In this document: positions 1-11,800 of the stretch, in pieces | How positions within the stretch are numbered: position 1 is the first letter of the stretch | Layout of the letters: the number at the start of each line of letters is the position of its first letter | Origin: Scytonema sp. UIC 10036 | GTDB lineage: Bacteria > Cyanobacteriota > Cyanobacteriia > Cyanobacteriales > Nostocaceae | Direction of reading: 5' to 3' | DNA: 32,671 bases | Assembly: GCF_009725235.1 (NCBI RefSeq) | Contig: NZ_WJFC01000149.1 | Location: forward strand, 1-32,671 | Made by a program: the position numbers and the translations under genes | Notes under the pieces: model-generated | The model's input: the letters and a program-made list of their open reading frames with translations, nothing else | Database searches by the model: none | Told to the model about the DNA's origin: nothing

Positions 1-42
1 ATCGTATAGTTTTACTCTTCTTTTGGAGATTTCACTCAGTAA

Positions 43-507
43 TTACCGTTTGCGAGCGTTGGGGTGCGGAAGGCAGGTTTCAATCTGGCGTAGGACTAAT
101 TCTGTGCGGTAGTAGTCCTTGTAAGCATCATTGCACTCTCCATCGATGTTAACCCTGTTAATTATCATGTGGGCGTGTGGTCTTGTTTTTCCTTGGTACT
201 CAGCATCGTAGTGGAGTGCCAGAAGATATTGATTTTTGTTAAGTTCCAATCCGTCTAACAAATCTTGTGCTATGCAGTAATACTCCAAATCGCTAAGGAG
301 TTTATCTTTTGGGGCTGGACTGAAAGACAAGTGCAGGACTGGTTGACTCGCCCTGTCGTTAAGGGAAGAGAACTTTCTAAACTCCCAAGCAAGTTCTCCT
401 GGTGTCGTCCCTGCCATATTCCCCCCAATAACTCTCGCACCAGGTTTGCCCATGACATAAGCACAAACCCCGTAGAATCCATTTCCTTTGGTGATATTGC
501 CAATCAC
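43..507 (-). CDS. Relaxase (MOBP-type), short or C-terminally truncated
   Basis: This resembles the N-terminal catalytic part of a relaxase/mobilisation nuclease (Relaxase family, PF03432-like), which nicks oriT and stays bound to the DNA through a tyrosine. An N-terminal block GFYGVCAYVMGKPGARVIGG carries Tyr candidates for the nicking residue. Near residues 110-120 the motif HAHMIINRVN matches the metal-binding HxHxxxNxV motif III. At 154 residues it is much shorter than usual family members (300 or more), and both other frames just past the stop also close quickly, so it is a short variant or truncated. The start is GTG; the upstream mobC stop overlaps it in a GTGA tetranucleotide, indicating translational coupling. 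The family call is fairly sure; whether the protein is active is unclear. Confidence 0.8.
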   Translation of the reverse strand: MIGNITKGNGFYGVCAYVMGKPGARVIGGNMAGTTPGELAWEFRKFSSLNDRASQPVLHLSFSPAPKDKLLSDLEYYCIAQDLLDGLELNKNQYLLALHYDAEYQGKTRPHAHMIINRVNIDGECNDAYKDYYRTELVLRQIETCLPHPNARKR

Positions 508-893
508 GCTTTTCCTTCTCCATCCTCTATTATGATTTCGTTTGCTTGTCCTGACAACAGAAGTCTTACTTCAGCTAGCAGTGGCATGGCTTTCTCAATC
601 TCAACACGCGGGTCTGGTGCGATCGCTTGTCCCGTTGAAGCTGCAAGCTTTACTGCTTGTGAAATCAAATTGAGGTCATCACTAATGCGTGCTAGTAGCC
701 AATACGTTTGTTGATTGATTGGTGGTACAGGAGGTGCGATGTGGCGGCGGAAAATGCAATGTCTGGCAAATTTCGACAGATTTTTGCCCATACCCGCAGT
801 TTTTGCGAGATCTAAAAGGTTCGCTTTTTCTTCTTCAGTAAGCTTGAGCTTGAAAATTATATTGCGCTTTGACTGGTTGTAGTTGGTGCTCAT
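504..893 (-). CDS. mobC: MobC-like relaxosome accessory protein
   Basis: This 129-residue basic protein sits directly upstream of the relaxase and overlaps its GTG start. The N-terminal segment (residues about 8-50: basic, then KLTEEEKANLLDLAKTAGMG and LSKFARHCIF) reads like the ribbon-helix-helix plus helix arrangement of plasmid MobC proteins. The following helices (NQQTYWLLARISDDLNLISQ and the EIEKAMPLLAEVRLLL stretch) fit the MobC domain that helps relaxase bind and open oriT. It starts with ATG at 893 and has no strong Shine-Dalgarno sequence. Position and composition support the call; the exact family cannot be verified without a profile search. Confidence 0.7.
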   Translation of the reverse strand: MSTNYNQSKRNIIFKLKLTEEEKANLLDLAKTAGMGKNLSKFARHCIFRRHIAPPVPPINQQTYWLLARISDDLNLISQAVKLAASTGQAIAPDPRVEIEKAMPLLAEVRLLLSGQANEIIIEDGEGKA

Positions 894-974
894 AACTTGA
901 ATTGAGTGGAGAAGGGCAAAATATGTTTCGTTTTAGCAGAAAGGGGAATCAACAGGTGGTGTTTTGATTACTAG

Positions 975-1211
975 TTAGTGTTTTAACGCTGCGGGACGTA
1001 TCTTGTGCTTTTGCTTGTATTGGCTGATTTTGGCATCCACCAAGTCTTTTAGTTTCTCGTTTGGGTCGGTACTGCCGATGAACCTGATATTTTGTTTGGT
1101 GGGGTCGGCATTGGGTGTGGGTCGTGTTCTGGCAGTATGAGAAGCACTGCTTGCTAGATTAGCTTTTTTGAGTTTAACCCGCCGTGCTACGGCATAAGCC
1201 CGTAGCGTGCC
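975..1211 (-). pseudogene. C-terminal fragment of an unrecognised protein
   Basis: An open frame of 78 codons ends at TAA (975-977) and is bounded upstream by an in-frame TAA at 1212-1214. It has no ATG. The last 40 or so residues (including IRFIGSTDPNEKLKDLVDAK and the basic end KHKIRPAALKH) have a normal protein composition, while the upstream end runs into repeat-like DNA around 1180-1215. It lies just upstream of mobC on the same strand, so it could be the end of a former operon partner. No family is recognised. Confidence 0.35.
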
Positions 1212-1481
1212 TTATCGCATAAGCCATGTTGAGAGTGAGAGTTTACGTGCCTACTCTGAGTATTCCCAGCTTCGGTTAATATCTTTCGTGTGGGCTTGGC
1301 TTAAGAGCGTGGCACCGCACTATACTCTTTGATGATGTCAGGCGCTGCTAAACCACGACAACTCTCGACACCACTCGCGACACGCTTGCAGTGGTAGCCC
1401 CTCCGGGCGAACGCAGGCTTTTTGTGACTCGCGACAGCTAGGCATGGCGCAGCCACCCCAGAGGGTCCCTAACTTTACACG

Positions 1482-1516
1482 TTCTTCACAAAATCCCCAA
1501 ACATTTGTGAGAAGAA
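1482..1516. repeat. Imperfect inverted repeat
   Basis: TTCTTCACAAA (1482-1492) pairs with TTTGTGAGAAGAA (1504-1516) with a 2-nt bulge and an 11-nt loop. It lies upstream of the mobilisation genes and could be part of an origin of transfer or a protein-binding site. No nic-site consensus is recognised. Confidence 0.35.
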
Positions 1517-1734
1517 TTTAAAAAGCTTTTAACAATCTCAGTTATTCTACCGACCCTTTCTCCTCCGGAAAAAAAATGGAAAATTTCCGTAGAAATTCGC
1601 GTGGATTTTACTGCCTTTTAGAATTAAAAATAATTAATAAGCCCACTCAAAATATTTGATAAATCGGTGAATTCCGCTCGTGTAGAAATACTCATTATCT
1701 GGATTCAACTGCTAGACAGCGTGGAACTGAGAAA

Positions 1735-1759
1735 CCGGATGAAACCTAAAGTCATCCGG
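1735..1759. promoter_or_regulatory. Perfect 8-bp hairpin in the leader of the 1824 gene
   Basis: CCGGATGA (1735-1742) and TCATCCGG (1752-1759) form a perfect stem with a 9-nt loop, 64 nt before the ATG at 1824. No T-run follows, so it is more likely an operator or a 5'-leader structure than a terminator. Confidence 0.4.
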
Positions 1760-1823
1760 GATATATTTGTGTGCCGATCGTATTCTGAATTCTGTCAATT
1801 TTCAAATTAGTTAAAGGAATTTC

Positions 1824-2597
1824 ATGACTCAACAACTAGTCGGGAAAAATTTTGCTCTCGTCTTTGCTGCCAAAAACCATTCCCCTTCAATTCTCAACCC
1901 AGACTTTCTCAAGTACAGTGGTATTGTTCCCCAAGATTGGAATTTGGCAAGACAACCAATTTACACCAATAGTGCGGCTCAGGTAATATTCACTAACGGA
2001 ATTAGCATTATTGCCGAACCAAATCGAGTCATTTTTATGGAACCCATTGGCGACAAGGCAATGTCGGAATTGAATATTGCAGAAATTGCTCGCAAATACG
2101 TACAAACCCTACCCAACATAGAATACGAAGCTGTAGGTATCAATCCTAGAGGCTACGTTTCTTTTGCAGGTTCTCCAGATGCGGCTCGCCTCTATATGAC
2201 AGAAACTCTACTGTCTCCCGGTGCTTGGCAATCTGCTGGAGATTCTCCTATGCGAGCTTCACTCAACTTAGTGTACAAGTTCCAACGCGCTCCTTTCTAC
2301 CTCAGCATCACTGAAGCCGCGTTGCGTAATGAAGACGAAACAAGTACCCCAATTGTGTTGTTTTCTGGCAGTTTTAGCTACGAACTGAGTGGTGAGAATG
2401 GAGCCGAAAAAATCAACAGCCTGCATCAAGCCATTGATAATTGGCAAGTAGATTTGGAGACTTACTCCGATATCATTAATCACAAATTTTTGCAGACAAT
2501 ACCTTCTAGCTTAAGAGTAGCTTCTGATGACTCTACAGTTTCCGTTCCGGCTACAGTTCCCGATTTATTTACTATGAGTGCTGCCACAATAGCCTAA
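1824..2597 (+). CDS. Hypothetical protein upstream of the giant rhs gene
   Basis: This 257-residue protein starts at ATG 1824 with a good Shine-Dalgarno sequence (AAGGA, 1814-1818). It has no signal peptide, no membrane segment and no catalytic motif that I recognise. The composition is that of a soluble alpha/beta protein: an N-terminal block (VGKNFALVFAAKNHSPSILN), a central stretch with VGINPRGYVSFAG, and then LNLVYKFQRAPFYLSITEAA. The C-terminal 35 residues are rich in Ser, Thr, Val and Ala and look disordered. It lies 211 bp upstream of the rhs gene on the same strand, with two hairpins between, so it may be a co-inherited chaperone or accessory factor. That is inference from position only. 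Confidence 0.6.
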   Translation: MTQQLVGKNFALVFAAKNHSPSILNPDFLKYSGIVPQDWNLARQPIYTNSAAQVIFTNGISIIAEPNRVIFMEPIGDKAMSELNIAEIARKYVQTLPNIEYEAVGINPRGYVSFAGSPDAARLYMTETLLSPGAWQSAGDSPMRASLNLVYKFQRAPFYLSITEAALRNEDETSTPIVLFSGSFSYELSGENGAEKINSLHQAIDNWQVDLETYSDIINHKFLQTIPSSLRVASDDSTVSVPATVPDLFTMSAATIA

Positions 2598-2652
2598 GAA
2601 TATAAATATTATGACAGCTACTGCAAGAAGATGGAAACCGTAAATAAGCAGT

Positions 2653-2686
2653 GCTGGATATTTTTCTAATTAAATAATTAGCCAGC
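2653..2686. terminator. Nested hairpin after the 1824 gene
   Basis: GCTGG (2653-2657) pairs with CCAGC (2682-2686), and inside it CTAATTA (2666-2672) pairs with TAATTAG (2675-2681). The structure is AT-rich and lacks a clean trailing T-run, so terminator function is uncertain. Confidence 0.3.
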
Positions 2687-2694
2687 ATCATTGT

Positions 2695-2748
2695 TACTTA
2701 TGGGCTTGAGTTATTGGTTAGATTACCACTGACTCAAGCCCATAAGTA
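2695..2748. promoter_or_regulatory. Perfect 17-bp inverted repeat before the giant rhs gene
   Basis: TACTTATGGGCTTGAGT (2695-2711) is repeated exactly in reverse complement at 2732-2748. The 20-nt loop holds a further TGGT/ACCA pairing. It ends 60 bp before the rhs start and has no T-run behind it. It may be a factor-independent stop for the upstream gene, a leader structure that limits rhs expression, or a binding site. Confidence 0.5.
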
Positions 2749-2808
2749 GGGTGAGAATATTTAAATACTTAATCATTTACTACTAGCATACTAGCAGGCG
2801 GGTTGGTC

Positions 2809-5800
2809 ATGGTTCGGACTGGAAGCTTTGGAAGTAACGGTGCATCTAATAATGATGGTTTGTTGCCACCTTCTCTACTAGAAAGTGCATCTTTAGTCGC
2901 ACCATTGGGTGATAATTCATCAATAGTTGATTTAACTCCTAAGACGAATAGTGGCTCTGACATCATTTCAAAGCTTGGTGAGGAAAAATCCGACACGACC
3001 TCCCTAAACAACGATTCTAAATTAGATCGATATCCTGACACAAACCACAATTATCCGATTAGGATTACCAACGACGACTCACCTTTGTTCAATCAAAGGC
3101 AAAACTTTACATCAGTTCCACCCAAGCAATTTAATTTGACGAAGTTTGACACCACAAATGGTCAAGACTTTCTTACGGGTGGGACTAACGATGAGCCAAT
3201 GATAGGCACAAAAGCATTAGATCCTTTGCTTGCTAGTAGTCATAATTCTTTATTGTCATTGCCAGTCACCATAGATGTTATACCACCCCTGCTGACAGTG
3301 ACAGCCCTACCCGTCGAGTTGGTACCGGGGTCTCTAACAGCCCGACTTATTGGTGTTGTTAATGGAACTGGATCGGCTATGGCATCGCTGAGTGTTCAAA
3401 TTGATGATTTGGTTGCAACTCCTGTGTCAATTAGCCCGCTCGGAACTTTTGACCATCTACTTGATTTTACAGGACTTAACTCCGGACCCTATACCCTCAA
3501 GGTCAATGCCGCCGATTTTGCTGGTAATACTTCTCATGCCAGCTTTTCTTTAACGCTAAATCTTTCTCCAACACCGCCAGCAATTTTAGCTGCTTTAGCT
3601 AACGATACGGCTCCTAGTGGTACAACGAACAGCGATCGCATTACTTATGACCCCACGATCGCAGGAACAGTTAAAGCGACTCAACGCGGTCTATACATTG
3701 ATGTTCTAACGGGTTCTGCCCCTCAAGTTAACGCTACTGGTAATGTTTCCATTACTGAAACCAATCACATCGTCTCCTTGAAAGCAGGCTTTGATAACAC
3801 TCCTGTGGGGAGCTTCACAGATATTAAAGCTGAGTTGAAGTCAGACGGCAGTTTTACACTCAACCGCACCCGTCTTGATGCCATTTATGGCGGTTCATTA
3901 CCAGATGGTCAACACACCCTCCATATCCAAGCAGTCGATAAATATGGTGTCTTAAATAACTTTGATGTTGCTTTTACACTTGACACCACCACGGCTGCAC
4001 CCACCCTTAACTTGCTTGCTGATAGCGATAGTGGTGTTAGCAATAGCGATCGCATAACCAACAATGTCAAGCCTACTATAACTGGGACGGCAGAAGCTTT
4101 AGCAACAGTCAAATTGTTTGGTGATGGTCAATTCATTGGACAGACGGTAGCTGCCTCTGATGGCACATGGCAACTCACAACGCCACAATTGGCTGATGGC
4201 GTACACTCTCTCAGTGCGATCGCCACAGATATTGCTGGGAACACCAGTACCAATGCGACTGAACTGCAAGTGACTGTTGACAGTACTGCGCCACAATTAA
4301 ATTTAACGAATCCAGTCGAGCGAGCGTCTTTGCGTCCGGGAGACAAACTCAGTGGCAGTGTCAATGGCACGGGGAGTCCCGTGACTTCACTGAGTTACCG
4401 CTTTGACAACAAGCAGCCAGTAGTTGTCTCCTTCAGTTCAACAGGAACCTTTGACCAAATTTTGGATGTTACAGGGCTGGGCAATGGGGAACACATTCTG
4501 ACGATTACCACTACCGATACAGCTGGCAACGTCACGACCTCTTCAATCAATGTGACAGTCATTGTTGATAAAGAACCACCAGTCATTGCTGCGGGTTTAA
4601 TGCTCGATACAGCACCTAATGGTACTACCAATAGCGATCTCATCACTTTTGACCCAACTATTAGCGGTACTGTCACCGATGCCAGTCGTGTGGTTGAATT
4701 GAGAGCTGGTTTGGATAATACCCCAAGTGCTAACTTTGTAGATGTGACAGCACTGCTGCAAGCTGATAGTAGCTTCACGTTTAACCGCGCTCAGTTAGAA
4801 AGTATTTACGGTGGGATTCTGCCAGATGGTGTTCACACGCTACACTTGCAAGCATTAGATGAGTATGGCTACCAGTCGAACATCTTTGACTTCACCTTTA
4901 CTCTTGATAGCGCTTTATCAGCACCAACCTTTAACTTAGAAACCACATCTGATTCCGGTACGCTTGGCGACAAGAAAACCAAGTTTGAAACTGTAACGTT
5001 AGTGGGTCAAACAGAAGCAAATGCTACTGTGGTATTAGAACAGACTCATGCAGTCACAACATCTGATAGCACTGGTAAATTTACATTTGCCAATGTCTCT
5101 CTGGCAATAGGAGACAATCCCTTTACAGGCATTGCGACTGATATTGCTGGTAATGAAAAGACTTTCTCCACAACCATCTACCGTTTGAGTCCGCCTACTG
5201 CCATAACTCTAGTCGGTGACACTGTAGCAGAAAACAGCGCTCCTGGAACAGTTATCGGTGAGTTGAGCAGCACTGGTTCGGATTCGGGAGACAGCTATAC
5301 TTATAGTTTGGCGGATGATGGAGGCGGGCGCTTCCGCATTGTCGGAAATCAGTTGCTTGTCGCCAACGGTCAGCTCTTAAATTTTGAAAGTAACTCCGAG
5401 CACTCCATTACAATCCGTAGTACGGATGCTAGTGGCTTAAGTAAGACAGAGATGTTTACCATTGGTGTCACCAACGTTAACGAATCTCCTATCTTTACTA
5501 GCACTCCTTTTTACACAGCTAATGAAGGTAGCACTTACACCTACAATATTGCCACCATTGACCCAGATGCGGGAGATACTCGCACCATTACAGCCTCTAA
5601 CCTCCCTACCTGGCTCAATATAGTAGATAACGGTGATGGAACTGCAACTCTAAGTGGAACTCCCACTCAGGGGATTTTCAACATTGAGTTAGCAGCAACT
5701 GATGCAGCCGGACTCAAAGGAACTCAGTCTTTTATCATCTCAGTCAACCCCGTTAGTTCAGACTCACCTTTAGTCGAAGGAAACAACTTTACAGCCACTC

Positions 5801-8800
5801 GCGAAGTGAACTTCACAACGGGAGCAACTCCTTCTGTTATCAGCTTTAAGATTGACCCCGAGTTTGACAATCAAGATCCCAACTTCATCAACGATGCCTT
5901 TGAAGTAGCATTAGTTGATGTGAATGGGAACTCCTTGGTTCATACTGTTGCTAGCGGTCGAGATGCCTTCTTCAACTGGACTGAAGGCGAACAAATTGCT
6001 CTGGGAGCAGGCACGAGTTATAATGCCACAGACCGCACAGTCAGTTTGAACTTGACTGGTATCACTCCAAATACTGATGCCAAACTGGTGTTCCGTCTGG
6101 TAAACAATGATGGCGACACAACAACCAGCGTCAGGATTTCAGATTTTGTTATAACTCCCGCACCAGAAGGTACGCAACTCCCCGTTCAGAAAGACTTTGA
6201 AAAGCAACCAGTACAAGGGGCAACGCCTAACTTTAACTTATTGAGTGATGTCTCTCAAAGCTTTGGTGCTGAGTACCACCGCACCACCTTTAACGCAGAC
6301 ACCAAGCTCCTGTATGCAGATATCGCCGTCCGCAATGCAGGCTCCTATAGCATTGATGCTCCGGTGCTTGTAGGCATTACAAATATTAGCGACCCCGGTG
6401 TCATAGTACGCAACTGGGATGGGTTGACACCTGAGGGTATTCCTTACTACGATTTCAGCAGTTTGGTAGCTGACAGCAAGCTTGACCCGAACGAACTGAG
6501 CGCTCAACGTTCCTTGGTATTCTACAATCCTCTTGGGGTGCAGTTTACCTACGACCTGGTGGTGCTAGCACAGTTAAACTCAGCACCTGTTATTGAAACT
6601 AAGCCAAACACCGAAATCATTGGTGGTCAGTCCTACCGCTACGATGTCAAGGCGACTGACCCTAACTCTGATGTGCTGACATATAAATTGCTGGTATATC
6701 CAGAGGGGATGACCGTTGACGCAAAGACTGGTGTCATTACCTGGGACACGGTAGCTACCAACAGAGGAAATCACGCTGTTTACCTGGAAGTCAGCGACAG
6801 TCGCGGTGGCGTCACAACCCAGCAGTGGACTTTATCAGTCATTGATGCACCGCCAAATCGACCGCCCATCTTCACTTCTACACCAGTCGTAGATGCAGCA
6901 ATTAATACTCCCTATCAGTATGATGCAGATGCCATCGACTTAGACGCTGACAACCTGACCTATAAGTTAGCACTGGGACCAGAGGGCATGACAGTCGATC
7001 CTACCACAGGTGAAGTCAAATGGACGCCACCATCTGTAATGGTATTTGGCGATACTGTACTAGGTCGGATTAACAATCCTGGTGAACAGGACGCATTCAC
7101 TTTCAGCATGGTTTCGGGACAGCGTATTTACTTTGATTCACTTAAGTTTAGTGGGAACTACTGGGAGTGGGCGGTGCAGATTTACAGCCCTAGTGGTCAG
7201 CTAGTAGTTAATTCTGATGCTAGATATGAAGGACCTCTTAACCTGACAGAAACTGGTAACTATCGCCTGGTGATTGATGGAAATGGTAGTACGACTAATG
7301 ACTACGGCTTTAGCTTGCTTGACTTGGATGTTGTACCCATTGCGCCAATGGATAGCAACGAGACTGGCGTACTCAATCCAGGGTCAGAGGATGACGTGTA
7401 CCGCTTCACAGGCATTGCGGGTCAACGGCTATATTTTGACAGATTGAGTAATAATACTAATCTAGACTGGGTGCTTTACGATGCAGGCAATCAAGTGATT
7501 CTCTCCAACAATTGGAATGACATGGAGATAGATCTGCCTGTTGATGGTGAATACATTCTGGCTTTAAGAGGTAAGGACAGCATTAATCGCAATGTTCCTT
7601 ACACTTTCCGTATTATTACCCCAAACACAAATCATAGCTCTTTAGAGTTGGGCAGTAACAATAATCCCTATATCGTTAGCGGCAAAATTTCAGAAAAGGG
7701 AGAGCAAGATGTTTATACCTTCACTGGAAGTATTGGGCAACGTTTGTCTTTTGATACCATCACCAACGGTCACTACACAAATAGGGCATACCTCTACAGC
7801 CCCAGTGGCATTACGATTTTTAACCGCGACCTGAGTCAAGATAACGTAGGTCTGTTTACCCTCACAGAAAACGGCACTTATCGTTTGCTAATAGATGGTA
7901 ATGGAGAAAGCACAGACGCTTACAGTTTCAGTATGCTGAATGTGGGTTTAGCTCCTGTCATCGGACTAGATACTGAAAGAAGCGGTCGGCTTGACCCCGG
8001 TCAGAGAACGCACTTTTATCAATTTGAGGGAAGTGCAAATCAGCAACTGTTTTTCGATTCGCTCAAGGATGTCCCAAATACACACTGGGATTTGGTTGGA
8101 CCGGGGAATCAAGTGCTTTATAGCACCAGTATGAGTAGTGATTTTGAGGTGACGCTCTCAAGCGCAGGTACTTATACTCTGGCAATTTATGGCTTTAACG
8201 GTAGCCCTGTTGATTATGACTTCCAGATTATTACCCCAAACACAAATCATAGCTCTTTAGAGTTGGGCAGTAACAATAATCCCTATATCGTTAGCGGCAA
8301 AATTTCAGAAAAGGGAGAGCAAGATGTTTATACCTTCACTGGAAGTATTGGGCAACGTTTGTCTTTTGATACCATCACCAACGGTCACTACACAAATAGG
8401 GCATACCTCTACAGCCCCAGTGGCATTACGATTTTTAACCGCGACCTGAGTCAAGATAACGTAGGTCTGTTTACCCTCACAGAAAACGGCACTTATCGTT
8501 TGCTAATAGATGGTAATGGAGAAAGCACAGACGCTTACAGTTTCAGTATGCTGAATGTGGGTTTAGCTCCTGTCATCGGACTAGATACTGAAAGAAGCGG
8601 TCGGCTTGACCCCGGTCAGAGAACGCACTTTTATCAATTTGAGGGAAGTGCAAATCAGCAACTGTTTTTCGATTCGCTCAAGGATGTCCCAAATACACAC
8701 TGGGATTTGGTTGGACCGGGGAATCAAGTGCTTTATAGCACCAGTATGAGTAGTGATTTTGAGGTGACGCTCTCAAGCGCAGGTACTTATACTCTGGCAA

Positions 8801-11800
8801 TTTATGGCTTTAACGGTAGCCCTGTTGATTATGACTTCCAGATTATTACCCCAAACACAAATCATAGCTCTTTAGAGTTGGGCAGTAACAATAATCCCTA
8901 TATCGTTAGCGGCAAAATTTCAGAAAAGGGAGAGCAAGATGTTTATACCTTCACTGGAAGTATTGGGCAACGTTTGTCTTTTGATACCATCACCAACGGT
9001 CACTACACAAATAGGGCATACCTCTACAGCCCCAGTGGCATTACGATTTTTAACCGCGACCTGAGTCAAGATAACGTAGGTCTGTTTACCCTCACAGAAA
9101 ACGGCACTTATCGTTTGCTAATAGATGGTAATGGAGAAAGCACAGACGCTTACAGTTTCAGTATGCTGAATGTGGGTTTAGCTCCTGTCATCGGACTAGA
9201 TACTGAAAGAAGCGGTCGGCTTGACCCCGGTCAGAGAACGCACTTTTATCAATTTGAGGGAAGTGCAAATCAGCAACTGTTTTTCGATTCGCTCAAGGAT
9301 GTCCCAAATACACACTGGGATTTGGTTGGACCGGGGAATCAAGTGCTTTATAGCACCAGTATGAGTAGTGATTTTGAGGTGACGCTCTCAAGCGGAGGCA
9401 CTTATACTCTGGCAATTTACGGTTTTAACGGTAGCCCTGTTGATTACCAGTTCAAAGTGAAGGAGCTTGCACCGGGTACTACTACAATCCCAGTGAGCCC
9501 ATCAATAACTTCAGGTAGGATTGTCAGTGACACGATTCGTGAAGCAGGAGAGAAACATACTTACACCTTTACTGGTACAGTTGGACAACAGCTGTTTTAT
9601 GATGCCTTGGGTGGAGAGAGCTTTAACCTAAGTTTGTACGACCCAAGCGGAAGACAAATTTACAACGTTGATAGTCGCTACGACCGAGGTCCTGATGATG
9701 GGCTGACTCTAGAGATGGATGGTACCTATCGGGTTGTGATTGATGGTGATGGAACAAATACAGGCAACTATAAGTTCCGGTTCCTAGATAAAGCGGCGGC
9801 ACCCACCTTTGCCCTCGATACAAACGAAATAGGAAAATTCGATAACGGTGGTATTGAATCATACTTATACCGCTTCACCGTCACAGACAAGCAGTACCTG
9901 TATTTTGATGCAAAAGCAGGTGGTTTTCCTAATTCTTGGATTCTCTACGGACCGGGTGGGGATTATCTTACCAGTCAATATATCTACAACGACGATGAGC
10001 GTTGGTTAGCAGCTGGTGAATACTTGTTGGTGATGCAGGGGAACGGTTCTCTTGATATCAACTATCAGATGCAAATAGTGACGCCTGAATTAGTTACCAG
10101 AACCATGACTGTTGGTACCATTGTCAGTGACACCATCAAAGAAGCGGGAGAGCAAGACACTTATACCTTCACTGGTACCATAGGACAGCAACTATACTAC
10201 GATGCCTTGGGTGGAGAGCCCTTTAACCTGAGTTTGTACGACCCGAGCGGAAGAAAGATTTACACTGCTGATAGTCGCTACGACCGAGGTCCTAATGGTG
10301 GGCTGACTTTAGAGATGGATGGTACCTACCGGGTTGTGATTGATGGTGATGGAGCAAATACAGGCAACTATAAGTTTCGGTTCCTAGATAAAGCGGCGGC
10401 ACCCACCTTTGCCCTCGATACAAACGAAATAGGAAAATTCGATAACGGTGGTATTGAATCATACTTATACCGCTTCACCGTCACAGACAAGCAGTACCTG
10501 TATTTTGATGCAAAAGCAGGTGGTTTTCCTAATTCTTGGATTCTCTACGGACCGGGTGGGGATTATCTTACCAGTCAATATATCTACAACGACGATGAGC
10601 GTTGGTTAGCAGCTGGTGAATACTTGTTGGTGATGCAGGGGAACGGTTCTCTTGATATCAACTATCAGATGCAAATAGTGACGCCTGAATTAGTTACCAG
10701 AAGCAGGAGTGTCGGTAGCATTGTCACTGGTATGCTTGATGAAGCAGGAGAGCAAGACACTTACACCTTCTCCGGCACGGTTGGTCAACAACTGTACTAC
10801 GATGCGCTTAACACCAATAATCCCGGTTTCACTGTTAGATTTTACAGTCCTAGTGGAAGTGAAATATACAGTGCAGCCGTTCAAAATGACGGTGATTCTA
10901 CCGCTGGGCTGACCCTCTCTGAAACTGGAACTTATCAGCTGGTAGTAGATGGAAATGGGGAAGCAACGGGAGACTACAACTTCCGGTTGTTAAACTATTT
11001 AGATGCTTTTGAACTGACTTTTGAGAACAATGTCACCCAACTTAGGACTGGTAGCTTTGGTACGGACAAGCGAGAGACAGATATTTACCGCTTCAATGGC
11101 ACTCAGGGTCAGTACATTTACATCGACAATATCGGTGGTAGCTATTACGACTACTGGACTCTTTACGGACCAGGCGGGCAAGTTGTGACTGGTAATCGGG
11201 TGGGCCATGACGGTGAGTTGGCATTGCCTGCAACAGGCGAGTATGTGCTGGCAATGTCTGGCAGTGGTGAAGGGAATGCTGACTATACATTTAAAGTTGT
11301 AACACCAGAGTTTCAGACCACTTTCCTAGAACAATTGAACCAGCCTGTTAGCGGTACTATCAGCTTGCCGGGACAAAACAACACCTACACCTTTACTGGT
11401 ATCGCCGGACAGCAACTGTACTACGATGCGCTTAACACCAATAATCCCGGTTTCACTGTTAGATTTTACAGTCCTAGTGGAAGGGAAATATACAATGCTT
11501 CTGTGCAGGATGACCGTGATTCTACCGTGGGGCTGACCCTCTCTGAAACTGGAACTTATCAGCTGGTAGTAGATGGAAATGGGGAAGCAACGGGAGACTA
11601 CAACTTCCGGTTGTTAAACTATTTAGATGCTTTTGAACTGACTTTTGAGAACAATGTCACCCAACTTAGGACTGGTAGCTTTGGTACGGACAAGCGAGAG
11701 ACAGATATTTACCGCTTCAATGGCACTCAGGGTCAGTACATTTACATCGACAATATTGGCGGTAGCTATGACGACTACTGGACTCTTTACAGACCTGGTG

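Larger units (their letters stand above)
894..1823. other. 930-bp gap with broken ORF and short repeats
   Basis: No intact gene is visible here. The left part holds a decayed minus-strand ORF end (975-1211). From about 1175 to 1470 the DNA is GC-richer and made of short repeated fragments: CATAAGCC occurs twice near 1193-1225, and GTAGCCCCTCCGGGCGAACG and similar stretches resemble the small interspersed hairpin repeats common in Nostocales. The right part (1500-1823) is AT-rich and should contain the promoter of the 1824 gene, but no convincing -35/-10 pair was found. Confidence 0.6.

Noticed and set aside
265..714. 149-codon plus-strand ORF
   Set aside because: It is antisense to the relaxase and mobC frames, which have clear motifs and coupled translation; its own protein has no recognisable features.
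2809..2900. Signal peptide at the toxin N-terminus
   Set aside because: The first 30 residues (MVRTGSFGSNGASNNDG and on) have no hydrophobic core.
4395..4778. 127-codon minus-strand ORF inside the giant gene
   Set aside because: It is an antisense shadow of the Ig-like repeats, without ribosome site or motifs.
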